Source of the DNA: Paenibacillus wulumuqiensis
GTDB lineage: Bacteria; Bacillota; Bacilli; Paenibacillales; Paenibacillaceae
DNA length: 64,000 nucleotides
Direction: 5' to 3'
Assembly: GCF_000971965.1 (NCBI RefSeq)
Contig: NZ_LAQP01000001.1
Span: 62,001-126,000, forward strand
Shown: piece after piece, positions 36,750-45,052 of the stretch
Layout of the letters: each line of letters begins with the position of its first letter
Position numbering within the stretch: the first letter of the stretch is position 1
The notes under the pieces: model-generated
Databases searched by the model: none
What the model was told of the DNA's origin: nothing
The model's input: the letters and a program-made list of their open reading frames with translations, nothing else
Made by a program: the position numbers and the translations under genes

Positions 36750-37568
36750 ATGATAAATACACATACTTCTGTCAGTCTATTTTTAATAACATTAAAAAAC
36801 TTTCAAAATAGGAATTTAGCAGTTGAGATACTTGAGCTTATGAAGCTGTTTCCAGAATTTACACCAGCTTTTTATGATGAAAGTGAACCAGTTAAAAAAA
36901 TCTTTGATTGGAAAGACATTGATACTATGATTGATACTTGGATGAATGAAGAGCAAAATAGTCTGGCAGTCAATGAAGGTTACGCCTTAAGGACTTTTCT
37001 GGCAGAGAGAAAACAAAAATGTAAAACCAGTTTTCAAGTATCATGGGGTAAAAGTCAATATGCACATTTTAACTTGTTTGCGATCGATGTTAATGCTACT
37101 CAGGTTTCTAACAAAGAATACTGGTCAAAATTTATGGAATTATGCACTAGATATATAAGAATTATTGAACCTGTCTATGGAAAAATTGAGTTAGTTACTG
37201 ACTTTGAATCAGGTCCCATTGATTTAGAGATAAGATATCCAGAGCTTCAATGGATGAATATTTTTGGTGAACCGTATATCAACTTGTTTGGAAGAGAACA
37301 TCTGCTTGCTACTCCATGTCATCAAGTTCACCAAATTTCCGATTCTATAATTGGTCTTCAACTCACTGAATCTGTCGTAGATGAGATAACAGATACTCTA
37401 CGCAAGCAAATCAAGCAGCACCTAGGAGAAGAAGCATTCGTTATTCAAGGTATTAAAAATATGCGACGTTATAAACCGGGCAAAGTGCCAGTATTTGATT
37501 ATACCAATGTGCTAAGTAATCCTTCCAAACCAGTTAAGATTCGTACGCCGTTCAATCGCTATCATTGA
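36750..37568 (+). CDS. Immunity-like protein, paralogue B
   Basis: 272 residues, homologous along its length to the 35254 protein. Shared blocks are LKNFQN, W-x-K-x-QYAHFNLF, PIDL-x-x-R-x-PEL-x-W, YI-x-LFGRE-x-LL-x-TPC and GxQLTES. The ATG follows AGGAGG closely. The two copies have drifted well apart, suggesting separate arrival or old duplication rather than recent copying. The presumed role is immunity to a variant toxin. Confidence 0.6.
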   Translation: MINTHTSVSLFLITLKNFQNRNLAVEILELMKLFPEFTPAFYDESEPVKKIFDWKDIDTMIDTWMNEEQNSLAVNEGYALRTFLAERKQKCKTSFQVSWGKSQYAHFNLFAIDVNATQVSNKEYWSKFMELCTRYIRIIEPVYGKIELVTDFESGPIDLEIRYPELQWMNIFGEPYINLFGREHLLATPCHQVHQISDSIIGLQLTESVVDEITDTLRKQIKQHLGEEAFVIQGIKNMRRYKPGKVPVFDYTNVLSNPSKPVKIRTPFNRYH

Positions 37569-37671
37569 CGTTGTCTTTAAATTGCATAGAGAAATAAATC
37601 AAGCCAACTTTTAATTCATTGAGCTTAAAAATCACAAAATCCATGTTCTGGAGAGAATGGAAGTGATATTT

Positions 37672-38012
37672 ATGCTTATTAGTTGTACGAGTATTGAAGG
37701 TTATTTAAGGTTGGGAAATTCTATACTGTCTATGGCATTATCTTATATCAACAAGGAATTAAATATTTGATATATAATGATTATAGTATGACAAGTTGGT
37801 ATCCGGCAGAAATATTCAAGGTTATCAATAATTCAGTTCCTTCAGAGTGGTATTATCAGTTCTACGGCTATGTAGAGTTCGGTATAACTGCTATTTGGGG
37901 TTATAAAGAACTTCTTTTTAATGATAGACATTATAACGGTTTATGTGAACAAGATCCGATTGAGATACAAGTTTTCCTAAAAAGAAAAAATGAAATTGAT
38001 AATCAATGTTAA
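37672..38012 (+). pseudogene. Frameshifted immunity-like gene
   Basis: ATG 37672 (behind GGAAGTGAT) reads MLISCTSIEGYLR and then loses frame near 37710. In the neighbouring frame the sequence continues VGKFYTVYGIILYQQ...IWGYKELL...VFLKRKNEIDNQC to the stop at 38012. Joined, this is a coherent protein of about 112 residues whose pattern (GK-Y-V-G start, FLKRK end) I know from small hypothetical proteins near toxin genes. A single-base change explains it. The downstream frame alone could start at TTG 37767 but lacks a ribosome-binding site. Confidence 0.6.
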
Positions 38013-38020
38013 ATTAATTT

Positions 38021-38067
38021 GAACTTTGATGAGTCTAGTGCCTTTTAAGGTTCTTTTTTGTGATGTT
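38021..38067 (+). terminator. Terminator with the shared cassette tail
   Basis: GAACTTT (38021-38027) pairs with AAGGTTC, then T6. Positions 38047-38067 are identical to 34087-34107. Confidence 0.75.
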
Positions 38068-38207
38068 GTCCAGTGTAGAATAAACTCGTCATTGAACCAA
38101 TCAAAAGAATAAAAATTGTATTGCTTCTATGGAATGAGTTTCGCTATCTTTTTATATGAGCCTAATGTCCAAATTTTTAATTGAACAATGCTATTACCCT
38201 ATACTAA

Positions 38208-38252
38208 ACAGGTCAATTATCATGGTTTAATACGATAATTGACCTATTTTTG
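38208..38252 (+). terminator. 12-bp-stem terminator at the island's right edge
   Basis: AGGTCAATTATC (38210-38221) and GATAATTGACCT (38234-38245), then ATTTTTG. It can end all rightward island transcription. Core-like composition resumes directly after it. Confidence 0.75.
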
Positions 38253-38313
38253 TTATCTTCATTTCCTGAAAGTTTTCTGAATAAAAAAATAATACATACA
38301 ACACCAGCAGCGG

Positions 38314-39372
38314 CTATTCACCGCCGCCTCCACCACAGGAACTTCCACCACTGCTGCAGGAGCTGCCCCCGCTGCACGAACTTCCCGAAGAGTGATCATG
38401 CCCATGATGCCCGTACGTATCATTCGTTGCTGAATACCCGGTACCGCAGGAAGATCCGGAGTTGTTATGCTGCTGCTGTACTTCTGGTGGAAGATGAGAA
38501 TTCATCATGGAGCTGAAATTCCATGGATTGTCATGGGAGTAATAGACTGCAGCAGCACTCGCCGTACCAAGTCCATAGCTATCCGTATAGGTCGGCAGAT
38601 AGGCACTGTCACTGCTGCTGTCCCGGTGTGAACGATCCGTGCGCGAACGGGGCGGTCTACGATCCAGTACTGCTTGACTATGCGTACGGAACTGCTGAAC
38701 CAGATAATCAATCCCATCACGGGCTTCCGGGATATTCGTATAGGCAGCCCCATTGAAAAGGGAATATTTGGCCTGATGTGAATTAAACGCCAGCAGATTA
38801 TTCATCATATCCTTATCCAGCGGATACTGGAAAAATCCTCCCCACACATAGGCATTCCCGCGTGTGATCGGGAACAGCTCTCCATATGCCCAGTCGAACA
38901 AAGCCCGCTGATCCGGCTGGAACAGTGATCCTCCATGCGGAGAATGGTGAAGCATATATCCGTAAAAGCGGTCACAGAACTGCTGGTACTCTCTAGTGAA
39001 CATCAGCATCTCATGCCAGATATCATCTACTCTGGAACTGAACATCGGCATCTGGCGAAACAATGCACACATCAACAGGTAGCGCTTCATCTCGATCCAG
39101 CGCCAGGCCCACTCCTCTTCACTCAGCTCAGGATGTTCGGTTAATACACGCTGCCGAAGCTGATGCTCATAATCGGATGGCAGCGATTGCTCCAGTCTAC
39201 GGGCAAGCGGCTCGCAGGGATGACCTTCGGGAACGATATGCACCGGAGGTAATCCAACCTTTCGAAAAAAGCGCTCATTGACTCTGCCTGTACGGCCGGC
39301 AGCCCGGTTATTTCTCGAACGTACAAACAGAATGACCAGCACAGCCAGCAGCAAAAAGAATAGTATTGTCAT
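38314..39372 (-). CDS. Membrane-anchored GRDP-like protein with Gly/Ser/Cys tail
   Basis: 352 residues. An N-terminal membrane segment (MTILFFLLLAVLVILFV) is followed by a helical domain whose motif VDDIWHEMLMFTREYQQFC...YMLHHSPHG matches the D-x-W-H ... H-H-x-P pattern of glycine-rich-domain-protein-like (GRDP/DUF1399) modules. A linker rich in Ser/Arg/Tyr follows. The last ~40 residues have four Cys in GSSC-type repeats and end SCGGGGGE, like TIGR04222-type tails. ATG 39372 follows GGAGG by 7 bases. Function unknown; the tail may bind metal or form disulfides outside the membrane. Confidence 0.7.
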   Translation of the reverse strand: MTILFFLLLAVLVILFVRSRNNRAAGRTGRVNERFFRKVGLPPVHIVPEGHPCEPLARRLEQSLPSDYEHQLRQRVLTEHPELSEEEWAWRWIEMKRYLLMCALFRQMPMFSSRVDDIWHEMLMFTREYQQFCDRFYGYMLHHSPHGGSLFQPDQRALFDWAYGELFPITRGNAYVWGGFFQYPLDKDMMNNLLAFNSHQAKYSLFNGAAYTNIPEARDGIDYLVQQFRTHSQAVLDRRPPRSRTDRSHRDSSSDSAYLPTYTDSYGLGTASAAAVYYSHDNPWNFSSMMNSHLPPEVQQQHNNSGSSCGTGYSATNDTYGHHGHDHSSGSSCSGGSSCSSGGSSCGGGGGE

Positions 39373-39547
39373 ATGCAAACCTCCAGTCTTGATGCACTCT
39401 TACCATCCTATGGAACAGACGGAGAGTGGCAGGGACAGATCGGCGTTCATTAGCGTGTGACAGTTACAATGCAGTTACAAGATAAAGTAATTTGTGCAAA
39501 GCAGGATATCTTACTTTGATCACTATTAGTTTATTATACGACGCCCA

Positions 39548-40738
39548 CTATACTGAAGCAGTTACTTTGGACTCAAATTCCGCCCGGATGCGTGCCAACA
39601 GTTCGGGCTGGGTGATCACGTCAAATGCGGTCTCGGCGAGCAGGGTGGCGGCGAATACCATCGCTTCCAGCGCCTGCGGCTCTTGGGCTTTGTCGCGGAA
39701 GCCGATACTGTGCAACTCATGCTTCTCATTCGTGATCTGCACATACGGATGAATCGCCGGACAGCGTACCGATACATTGCCCAGATCCAGTGAACCTGCA
39801 TCTTTGCCGGAATGGATATCTTCCCGGCGGATTCCATGATTAAGCAGATTGTGAGTAAATGTCTCGGATAGTGCCTGGTTGGTCACCAGCTCATCATAGG
39901 AATACTCATAGTTGGAGATTTCCAGACGGCATCCGGTCTGCATGGCTGCGCCCTGGGCGACCTGCTTGACCCTTTCCACCAGTTCATTCGTATAGCTGCG
40001 GCTGCCGGAACGGATATAGAACTGGGCAGAAGCATAATCCGGAATCACATTGGCTGCGACGCCGCCATGATTGATAATACCGTGGATGCGTGTATCGCTG
40101 CGTGTCTGCTGGCGCATCGCATTGATGCCGTTAAACAGCTGCAAAATGGCATCCAGTGCATTGATACCATGCTGCGGACTGGCTGCGGCATGCGCGGATT
40201 TGCCGAAGTATTCAAATTGCAGCGCATCCATCGCCAGCGATATTCCCGATTCTTCGTACGCATAATAAGGATGGGCCATCATGGCAAAGTCACAGTCATC
40301 GAACAGACCGGCCGCTGCCATCGGTACTTTGGCACCGCGCGTTTCTTCGGCGGGTGTGCCATAGACACGTATCGTACCGCCGATCTCGTCGATAACCGAC
40401 TTGAGACCAATCGCTGCGCCTGCGCTCATCATGCAGATGAGATGGTGGCCGCAGGCATGACCGATCTCGGGCAGTGCATCATATTCACACATAAAGGCAG
40501 CGACCGGGCCAGGCTTGGCAGACGTATACGTAGCAATAAATGCGGTCTCGATTCCGAGGATGGGAGCTTCGATCCGGAATCCGTGCGACTCCAGTTCCTG
40601 CTTGAGCCGGGCGGAAGCTTTGTATTCTTCATTCCCGAGTTCGGGATTCTGCCCAATATAGGTGGAGACGGCTTTGAAAGCTTCGGCGTGCTGCTGGATA
40701 TGCTCGCTGATTCTGGGTTTGAGTTGGGTAGGGTTCAT
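39548..40738 (-). CDS. M20-family metal-dependent amidohydrolase
   Basis: 396 residues of M20D type (aminoacylase, IAA-amino-acid hydrolase, AbgB/YtnL relatives). Metal-site motifs are EYDALPEIGHACGHH, TPAEETRGAKV (catalytic Glu pair), MMAHP and a C-terminal IHPYVQITNEK. The dimerisation domain contains GKSAHAAASPQHGINALDA. AAGGAG lies 9-10 bases before the ATG. It is divergent from an amino-acid ABC transporter, so it may free amino acids from N-acyl or amide conjugates taken up by it. The substrate is inferred. Confidence 0.88.
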   Translation of the reverse strand: MNPTQLKPRISEHIQQHAEAFKAVSTYIGQNPELGNEEYKASARLKQELESHGFRIEAPILGIETAFIATYTSAKPGPVAAFMCEYDALPEIGHACGHHLICMMSAGAAIGLKSVIDEIGGTIRVYGTPAEETRGAKVPMAAAGLFDDCDFAMMAHPYYAYEESGISLAMDALQFEYFGKSAHAAASPQHGINALDAILQLFNGINAMRQQTRSDTRIHGIINHGGVAANVIPDYASAQFYIRSGSRSYTNELVERVKQVAQGAAMQTGCRLEISNYEYSYDELVTNQALSETFTHNLLNHGIRREDIHSGKDAGSLDLGNVSVRCPAIHPYVQITNEKHELHSIGFRDKAQEPQALEAMVFAATLLAETAFDVITQPELLARIRAEFESKVTASV

Positions 40739-40939
40739 GGATGTATACTCCTTTTATGTATAATGGTATAGCTTGCACCAACAAGGGTCATCCGTCAAAT
40801 GGCAGGAGAACCGACTCGGGGGCATCATTCATTATACCGGATCAATATGCCATGTTGGCTATAATCTGAGTATAGCATGCAGCCAACCTATATATGAAAC
40901 CGTTATCTTATGAATATGAATGTAATGTACATAAAATGA

Positions 40940-40968
40940 TTGAATAATCATACAATTTCATTTATAAT
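40940..40968 (+). promoter_or_regulatory. Sigma-A promoter of the amino-acid transporter
   Basis: TTGAAT (40940-40945), a 17-base spacer, then TATAAT (40963-40968). It leaves a leader of about 78 bases. The remaining 40739-40939 spacer shows no gene. Confidence 0.65.
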
Positions 40969-41052
40969 AACCCGGTTGAGTGATATGCGAGTAAGGCATA
41001 AAATACACTTGGAAACACCAAATTAATTTGACAGAGTAAAGGAGATAGAAGG

Positions 41053-42510
41053 TTGAAAGCACTAAAACCATGGTTTGCATGCTGCCTGAGCATGCTCATG
41101 TTGTTCTTTACAGTGATTCCGCTGGCTTCTGCGGCACAGGACAACCAGAACGTAATCACGGTCGGTCTGAGCGCAGACTTTCCGCCATACGAATTTCACA
41201 AAAATATAGATGGCAAGGACCAGATTGTCGGGTCGGATGTAGAGATTGCCAAGCGGATCGCTGCGGATATGGGAGCTACCTTGCAAATTCAGGACATTCC
41301 ATTTGACAGTCTGCTGCCGGCACTGGACAGCGGCCGGATCGATATGATCATCTCCGGTATGACGCCGACAGAAGAACGTCGTCAAAATGTCGATTTTTCC
41401 GAATCGTATTACATTTCCCGCCAGGTCATCATGACCCGTGTGGAAGACAAGGATAAATATACATCTGTAGACAGCCTGCAGGGCGCGTCGATCGGTGTAC
41501 AGAAAGGCTCGATCCAGGAAGGCATTGCCAAGGATATCAAAGGTGCCAAACTGACTTCGGTAGACCGCATCGCGGACATCGTATTGTCTCTGGAGTCCGG
41601 TCGTGTGGATGCTGCCGTTATGGAAGGACCTGTCGCTGAAGGACAGGTAGCCAACCATTCGGATCTGGCAATTACATCTGCTACCATTCCTGATAGTGAT
41701 ACCGAGATGGCAATTGCCGTGAAAAAAGGCAATGTCGAGCTGCTCGGTCATATCAATGGTACGCTCGCCCAGTTGAAGCAGGGCGATCAGGTGAAAAAGT
41801 TCGTTCAGGACGCAACCGCACTGAACTCCGGTGAACAGCAAAAGTCCAACAATATTTTCACTATCTTCTGGGATTACCGTCAGTACTATGCCAAAGGGAT
41901 TCAGTACACCCTGCTGCTGTCTGCAGCCGGAGTATTGTTCGGCTTCCTGATCGGTCTGGTCATTTCCCTGTTCCGCCTGTCGAATATGGGAGTGCTGCGC
42001 TGGATCGCAGTGACTTATACAGAGATTCTGCGCGGTACACCGATGCTCGTACAGCTGTTAATTATCCACTATGGTATCGCCCAGACGTTTCATATTGAAT
42101 TTACCGTACTGGAATCGGGTATTATTACTCTATCCATTAACAGCTCGGCCTATCTGGCGGAGATTTTCCGTGCCGGTATTCAGGGTGTGGATCGTGGGCA
42201 GATGGAGGCGGCACGTTCACTCGGAATGTCCCACGGGATGACGATGCGCAGCATCATTATTCCACAGGCGGTCAAAAGTGTACTCCCTGCTATCGGTAAT
42301 GAATTTGTCGTTATTATTAAGGAGTCGTCGATTGTCTCCTTTATCGGGGTCGCCGATCTGATGTTCCAGGCGCAGGCCGTACGAAGCATTACCTATTCGG
42401 CGCTCAACCCGCTGCTGATCGCGGCAGCCATTTACTTTATCATGACGTTTGTGCTTTCCAAGCTGCTTGGAATGCTGGAAAGGAGATGGAGTGTAAGTGA
42501 TAAACGTTAA
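41053..42510 (+). CDS. Fused amino-acid ABC substrate-binding and permease protein
   Basis: 485 residues. A signal segment ([19 protein letters not shown]) is followed by a polar-amino-acid binding domain (about 30-255: [33 protein letters not shown]). The permease domain (about 275-480) has the EAA loop [22 protein letters not shown]. This is the GlnP-like single-chain layout seen in lactic acid bacteria and some Paenibacilli. It starts at TTG 41053, about 9 bases after AAGGAG. It works with the ATPase gene that overlaps it by 14 bases. The substrate is probably a polar amino acid such as Gln, Arg or cystine. Confidence 0.92.
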   Translation: MKALKPWFACCLSMLMLFFTVIPLASAAQDNQNVITVGLSADFPPYEFHKNIDGKDQIVGSDVEIAKRIAADMGATLQIQDIPFDSLLPALDSGRIDMIISGMTPTEERRQNVDFSESYYISRQVIMTRVEDKDKYTSVDSLQGASIGVQKGSIQEGIAKDIKGAKLTSVDRIADIVLSLESGRVDAAVMEGPVAEGQVANHSDLAITSATIPDSDTEMAIAVKKGNVELLGHINGTLAQLKQGDQVKKFVQDATALNSGEQQKSNNIFTIFWDYRQYYAKGIQYTLLLSAAGVLFGFLIGLVISLFRLSNMGVLRWIAVTYTEILRGTPMLVQLLIIHYGIAQTFHIEFTVLESGIITLSINSSAYLAEIFRAGIQGVDRGQMEAARSLGMSHGMTMRSIIIPQAVKSVLPAIGNEFVVIIKESSIVSFIGVADLMFQAQAVRSITYSALNPLLIAAAIYFIMTFVLSKLLGMLERRWSVSDKR

Positions 42511-43219
42511 AGGACTCAAAAAGTCATTTGGTAAAAATGAAGTGCTGACCGGAATCGATGTCGATATCGCTAAAGGTGAGGTAGTCGTGGTCATTGGACC
42601 GAGCGGCTCGGGCAAAAGTACATTCCTGCGCTGCCTGAATCTGCTGGAGCAGCCTACCGCCGGGGAGATTTATTTCGAAGATGAGTTGATCACCCAGCGT
42701 AAATATGATATCGATAATGCCCGCAAAAAGATGGGTATGGTGTTCCAGCATTTTAATCTGTTTCCGCACAAAACGATCCTGCAGAATCTGACGCTCGCTC
42801 CCATCAAGGTCAAAAAGACCAGCCCGGCAGAAGCGGAAAAGATCGCCATGGAACTGCTGCACACGGTAGGTCTGGAAGACAAACGAGATACGTATCCAAA
42901 CCAGCTGTCCGGCGGACAAAAGCAGCGTATCGCGATTGCGCGTGCGCTGGCGATGCAGCCGCATGTGATGCTGTTCGATGAGCCGACTTCGGCGCTCGAT
43001 CCCGAGATGGTCGGGGAAGTGCTGGAAGTTATGCAGAAGCTCGCTCATGAGGGCATGACGATGGTGATCGTGACGCATGAGATGGGCTTTGCCCGTGAAG
43101 TGGGCGATCGCATCATCTTTATGGACGGCGGCCAGATCGTGGAACAGGGACCTCCGGAGCAGGTATTTGGCGCTCCGAGTCACCCGCGTACCCAGGATTT
43201 CCTGAGCAAAGTACTATAA
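42497..43219 (+). CDS. glnQ: Amino-acid ABC transporter ATP-binding protein
   Basis: 240 residues, GlnQ/ArtP type: Walker [10 protein letters not shown], signature [14 protein letters not shown], Walker [13 protein letters not shown] and switch [14 protein letters not shown] 42497 lies inside the end of the permease gene and uses AGGAGA within it, so translation is coupled. It energises the fused transporter. The gene symbol reflects family only; the substrate is not fixed. Confidence 0.92.
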   Translation: MINVKGLKKSFGKNEVLTGIDVDIAKGEVVVVIGPSGSGKSTFLRCLNLLEQPTAGEIYFEDELITQRKYDIDNARKKMGMVFQHFNLFPHKTILQNLTLAPIKVKKTSPAEAEKIAMELLHTVGLEDKRDTYPNQLSGGQKQRIAIARALAMQPHVMLFDEPTSALDPEMVGEVLEVMQKLAHEGMTMVIVTHEMGFAREVGDRIIFMDGGQIVEQGPPEQVFGAPSHPRTQDFLSKVL

Positions 43220-43229
43220 CATGCAAATC

Positions 43230-43276
43230 ATATGCCGGTGCGCTCGTATAGAGCAGCCCGGCATATATTATTTTTG
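43230..43276 (+). terminator. Transporter operon terminator
   Basis: TATGCCGG...CCGGCATA stem with a T-rich tail (ATTATTTTTG). Confidence 0.65.
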
Positions 43277-43359
43277 CATCCAATAGGCAGAGCATAATAT
43301 ATGAAATAACAGGTGATAGGTCAAAGCAAATAGTGGTGAATTGCCCAGATATACAGCAG

Positions 43360-43411
43360 AGCATATGATCTCCGGTCGAATAATAACTACTGGAGGTCAT
43401 ATGCTTTTTTG
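43360..43411 (+). terminator. Second hairpin with T-run
   Basis: AGCATATGA-CTCC / GGAG-TCATATGCT followed by TTTTTT. It lies 85 bases beyond the first terminator with no gene between. From 43412 to 43650 nothing is recognisable. Confidence 0.7.
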
Positions 43412-43651
43412 TATACTTTGAGACAAACAGACAGATGAATGGATGAGCAAAAGCATATCAGGTAAGCATCAAGTTATTGCTTTTCTATATAAGAGTGCAT
43501 ATTTCCCTGCATAAATGAATAAGCGATAGAACAATTCATTTTCTGTCTTTTAGCATATTCATAAATGAGTACAGTGCCCGGCAGATGGGTACAGAAGAGA
43601 GGGGATAATATTCATTCTGCTGTGTGTCGGATAACTTTTCCTGTGAAAATT

Positions 43652-43680
43652 TTGTTATATTTCGTAATATGCTATATAAT
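43652..43680 (+). promoter_or_regulatory. Sigma-A promoter of namA
   Basis: TTGTTA (43652-43657), a 17-base spacer, then TATAAT (43675-43680). It gives a leader of about 47 bases. Confidence 0.65.
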
Positions 43681-43733
43681 CATAACTGTTGATTTAGTTG
43701 CATAACATATATCTTCTATTGGAGGAATTGATG

Positions 43734-44762
43734 ATGGCCAAATTATTTACCCCGTACAAACTCAAAAACCTGGAGCTTAAAAATCGTGTCGTCATGCCGC
43801 CGATGTGTCAGTATTCTGTAGATACCAAGGATGGCATGCCGAATGATTGGCACCATGTTCATTATATTAGCCGCGCTGTTGGCGGCACCGGTCTGATCAT
43901 TGTGGAAATGACAGCCGTACACCCGGATGGACGCATTACCGATCAGGATACCGGCATCTGGGATGATCGCTTCATTCCGGCTTACCGCCAGATTGTAGAC
44001 GCTGTACACAGCTATGGAACCAAAATTGGTATCCAGCTCGGTCATGCCGGCCGCAAAGCAGAAGATGCCAATCCTCCGGTAGCTCCATCCGCCGTACGTT
44101 ACGATGGTGAAGGTTACAAAGAGCCGCGTGCACTGACAACGGCCGAAGTGGAAGAGATGATCATCGCTTACCGTGAAGGGGCGCGTCGCGCGGTCGAAGC
44201 AGGCTTTGATACGGTAGAGATTCACGGTGCCCACGGTTACCTGATCCATCAGTTCCATTCGCCGCTCGTCAATCAGCGCGAAGATGAATACGGTCAGGAT
44301 CTGCCGCTGTTCGGTGAGCGGGTCGTTCAGGCGGTGCGTGAAGTTGTACCTGCAGACATGCCGGTCATTATGCGCGTCTCTGCCCGTGAATACGTGGATG
44401 GCGGCTATGATGTGGACTATATTACCGAAGTCTGCCGCCGCTATCGTGATGCCGGTGTAGATATTATGCACGTGTCCTCCGGTGGTGAAGGCCCTGTAGG
44501 TTCCGGCGGTATGAAGGTAGGCCCCGGTTATCAGGTGGAACTGGCCGCCCAGCTTAAGCAGGCGCTGGATATGCCGGTTATCGCTGTCGGTATTCTGGAT
44601 GAATACGAAGATGCCGAGCAGGTACTGGAAAAAGATCAGGCCGATCTGGTAGCAATCGGACGCGCGATGCTGCGTGACCCATACTGGGCTGTTCATGCAT
44701 CCAAAGCGCTGCATGCAGAAGTGGATGTACCTGTGCAGTATCTGCGCGGATATCGTCATTAA
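43734..44762 (+). CDS. namA: NADPH dehydrogenase, old yellow enzyme (YqjM/NamA type)
   Basis: An FMN enzyme reducing activated C=C bonds and quinones with NADPH. The 342 residues start MAKLFTPYKLKNLELKNR. Regulatory Cys25 sits in MPPMCQYS (Cys26 in YqjM). The substrate-binding pair is His164/His167 in HGAHGYL, the same numbers as YqjM, which supports ATG 43734 over the ATG at 43731. VGILDEYEDAE and IGRAML complete the phosphate site. GGAGG lies 8 bases upstream. It is a single gene between its own promoter and a terminator. Confidence 0.93.
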   Translation: MAKLFTPYKLKNLELKNRVVMPPMCQYSVDTKDGMPNDWHHVHYISRAVGGTGLIIVEMTAVHPDGRITDQDTGIWDDRFIPAYRQIVDAVHSYGTKIGIQLGHAGRKAEDANPPVAPSAVRYDGEGYKEPRALTTAEVEEMIIAYREGARRAVEAGFDTVEIHGAHGYLIHQFHSPLVNQREDEYGQDLPLFGERVVQAVREVVPADMPVIMRVSAREYVDGGYDVDYITEVCRRYRDAGVDIMHVSSGGEGPVGSGGMKVGPGYQVELAAQLKQALDMPVIAVGILDEYEDAEQVLEKDQADLVAIGRAMLRDPYWAVHASKALHAEVDVPVQYLRGYRH

Positions 44763-44788
44763 GCAGAGAACTAAAATACAAAAGTAAT

Positions 44789-44831
44789 AAAAGCCATTAT
44801 TTTCTATCTATTAGGAAATAATGGCTTTTTT
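44789..44831 (+). terminator. namA terminator
   Basis: AAAAGCCATTATTT / AAATAATGGCTTTTTT hairpin. From 44832 to 45052 only AT-rich spacer is seen. Confidence 0.85.
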
Positions 44832-45052
44832 ACTGCATTTGTTGACTATCGATATTCATTTTATTTTGACGGGATGGCAGATAATTTGTACCACCGCAAA
44901 GCCTGCTATTATCATAATCTTGGCTCATTTTGCAATTTGATTCAACAGGCAATGAATAAAATTTTAAAAATAAAGTGATCCAGAAATAATCTCCTCGCGT
45001 TGATAGGAGTAAGAATGGTCAACACCAATCCAACTTACAAAGGAGTTTATTT

